DNA of 64,000 bases from contig NZ_CVUA01000001.1 in the NCBI RefSeq assembly GCF_001282785.1, forward strand, positions 620,001 to 684,000, written 5' to 3'. The stretch is from Halolamina sediminis. Its GTDB lineage: Archaea; Halobacteriota; Halobacteria; Halobacteriales; Haloferacaceae. Shown here one piece after another: positions 62,695-64,000 of the stretch (its first letter is position 1; each line of letters opens with the position of its first letter). Made by a program: the position numbers and the translations under genes. Under the pieces are notes generated by a model, which was not told the DNA's origin, made no database searches, and saw only the letters and a program-made list of their open reading frames with translations.

Positions 62695-63959
62695 GTCCAG
62701 GGCTGTGACTCCTCGGTGAGCTCGCCTTCCAGATCCCGGCCCATCGCGTCCGCGGGGTTGTTCGTGTTCGCGAGCGCCCACATCAGCTTCACCTTCGCGG
62801 TGCCGGGGAGCGTGTCGCCCGACTCCACGACGCCGGCGTCGAGCAGGTCCCGCCCGGTGTCGTACACGCGGTCACAGACCCGCCCCTCGAGACACTGGGA
62901 GGTCATCGCGACGGTCGTGCCGTCCTCGACCAGTTCTTCGAGCCGCGGGATGATGTCGGTGTGGACGTGGCCGAGCCCGGTCCCCTCGACGATCACGCCG
63001 TCCTTCCCGTCGAGGTAGTCCCACGCCGCCGGATCCATCCCCGGCGTCGGCTTGACGAGCTCCACGTCGGTCGCGAGCTCGGAGTGGATCGCGAGCTCCC
63101 CCTCTCCGCGGGCGGTGTAGTCGTCGTGGAAGGAGACGCCGGCAGCGTCGCCCTGCCCGTCTTTCGCTCTCTCGTAGTCGACGGTGCCGAGCGGCTCGCC
63201 GCCGACGGTCTCGAAGGCGTCACGGCGGGAGGTGTGGTTCTTCCGGACGCGCGTGCCGCGGTGGAGCGCGCAGTCGTCGTCGGAAGGGGTGGCGTGCATG
63301 CAGACCATCACCTCGGCGGCGTCGGCGGTCGCCGCCTCGACGGCACAGACCGCGTTCATCACGTTGTCCGAGGAGGGCCGGTCCGCCGAGCGCTGGCTGC
63401 CGGTGAACACGATCGGGACCGGCGTGTCGAGCATGTACGACAGCGCGGCCGCGGAGAACTGCATCGTGTCGGTGCCGTGCATCACGACCACGCCGTCGGC
63501 GCCGGCCTCGATCTCCTCTTTCACGGCTTCGGCGAGCTCCTGCCAGATCGCGGGGGTCATGTTCTCGCTCAGGATGTCCGCCACGACCCGGCCGCGGTAG
63601 TTCGCCCGCCCCGCGAGTTCGGGGACGGCCCGCAGCACGTCCTCGGCGTCGAAGCGCGCGGTGACGGCGCCGGTGCGGTAGTCGACGGTGGAGGCGATGG
63701 TGCCGCCGGTCGAGACCAGCGCAACCGTCGGCAGGTCGGCGTCGAACTCGATCTCGGAGGCTTCGCCGCCGGCCTCGCTCTCTTCGATGTCGTACACGCC
63801 GGACTCGACAACCTCGACGTCGGCTTCCTCCCGGCTGATCCCGACGTTGTAGCCGCCGTCGAGCTTGAGCACGAGATGGTCCTCGTCGGTCGTGGGCATC
63901 AGGACGCCCTCGTCGGTCGCGTCGTCGTGTTCGACGCGGACACGGTCCCCTGGGTTCAT
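62691..63959 (-). CDS. gatD: Glutamyl-tRNA(Gln) amidotransferase subunit D
   Basis: A 422-residue subunit that supplies ammonia for making Gln-tRNA from Glu-tRNA, together with GatE. The N-terminal beta-barrel domain (about 1-75) includes NPGDRVRVEHDDATDEG. The asparaginase-like part has TVALVSTGGTIASTVDYRTG, VVMHGTDTMQFSAAALS and VFTGSQRSADRPSSD with the catalytic Thr, Thr-Asp and Lys-region residues. The ATG at 63959 is favoured over an upstream codon ten residues earlier. gatE is not in the window; a tRNA-Gln is present at 16184-16256. Confidence 0.94.
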   Translation of the reverse strand: MNPGDRVRVEHDDATDEGVLMPTTDEDHLVLKLDGGYNVGISREEADVEVVESGVYDIEESEAGGEASEIEFDADLPTVALVSTGGTIASTVDYRTGAVTARFDAEDVLRAVPELAGRANYRGRVVADILSENMTPAIWQELAEAVKEEIEAGADGVVVMHGTDTMQFSAAALSYMLDTPVPIVFTGSQRSADRPSSDNVMNAVCAVEAATADAAEVMVCMHATPSDDDCALHRGTRVRKNHTSRRDAFETVGGEPLGTVDYERAKDGQGDAAGVSFHDDYTARGEGELAIHSELATDVELVKPTPGMDPAAWDYLDGKDGVIVEGTGLGHVHTDIIPRLEELVEDGTTVAMTSQCLEGRVCDRVYDTGRDLLDAGVVESGDTLPGTAKVKLMWALANTNNPADAMGRDLEGELTEESQPWT

Positions 63960-64000
63960 GGGCGGAACTTTCCGTCGGTCGGACTTCAAACTGCTTCTTT

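Overview
The window is chromosomal DNA from a halophilic archaeon of class Halobacteria. It is very G+C-rich, and the proteins are strongly acidic. Secreted proteins carry Tat-type twin-arginine signals and lipoboxes. Many start codons sit about 27 bases downstream of a TATA box with no ribosome binding site, as in leaderless transcripts. Marker genes are archaeal: Hel308, KEOPS Cgi121, PurO, aIF1A, GatD, NreA, SepF, FAU-1, a geranylgeranyl reductase and a PadR regulator resembling RosR. The genus cannot be fixed from what is visible. Almost everything is core genome; there is no plasmid, provirus, CRISPR array or intact insertion sequence.

Layout. 0-9 kb: start of secF, an acyl-CoA synthetase, an NfeD/SPFH membrane pair, a three-gene thiamine-type ABC importer and a SAM hydrolase. 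9-16 kb: ABC exporter, GYD protein, a 35-bp tandem hairpin array, an AbgB-type amidohydrolase, and hel308 overlapping cgi121. 16-19 kb: tRNA-Gln, a double-HNH protein, DoxX, PurO, a phosphoesterase. 19-25 kb: a ribonucleotide reductase operon (nrdA, nrdB, thioesterase) behind a structured 5' leader, a TFS paralogue and aspartate kinase. 25-34 kb: aIF1A, a Tat-exported subtilase, a PIN-ATPase-KH protein, small zinc-ribbon proteins, and uvrA overlapping a His-rich lipoprotein. 34-46 kb: lipid reductase, GcvT/YgfZ-like protein, several halo-specific proteins, SDR enzyme, LVIVD-repeat protein, NifU-domain protein, FAU-1, SepF, DUF1028 and an M32 carboxypeptidase. 46-55 kb: a 354-bp element with inverted ends, then a nucleic-acid cluster (DUF5788, PolX, Mut7-C) and a second one (NreA, RNase HI, RnhA-operon protein, RosR-like regulator, pyrophosphatase). 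55-64 kb: a 73-bp tandem hairpin array, aminotransferase, an hsp20-UbiB kinase pair, DUF106, adenylate kinase, methyltransferase, GNAT and gatD.

Functional links. GatD (63 kb) belongs to the amidotransferase that makes Gln-tRNA, and a tRNA-Gln gene lies at 16 kb. Hel308, UvrA, PolX, NreA, Mut7-C and RNase HI form a notable concentration of DNA/RNA maintenance genes. The most interesting features are mostly small or non-coding: the nrdA leader, the two hairpin-bearing tandem arrays, the inverted-repeat element, a UbiB-family gene that appears to start at CTG behind a strong Shine-Dalgarno sequence, and a mini-ORF abutting secF. Among proteins, NrdB has phenylalanine where the radical tyrosine is expected, and the TFS paralogue lacks the catalytic acidic pair.
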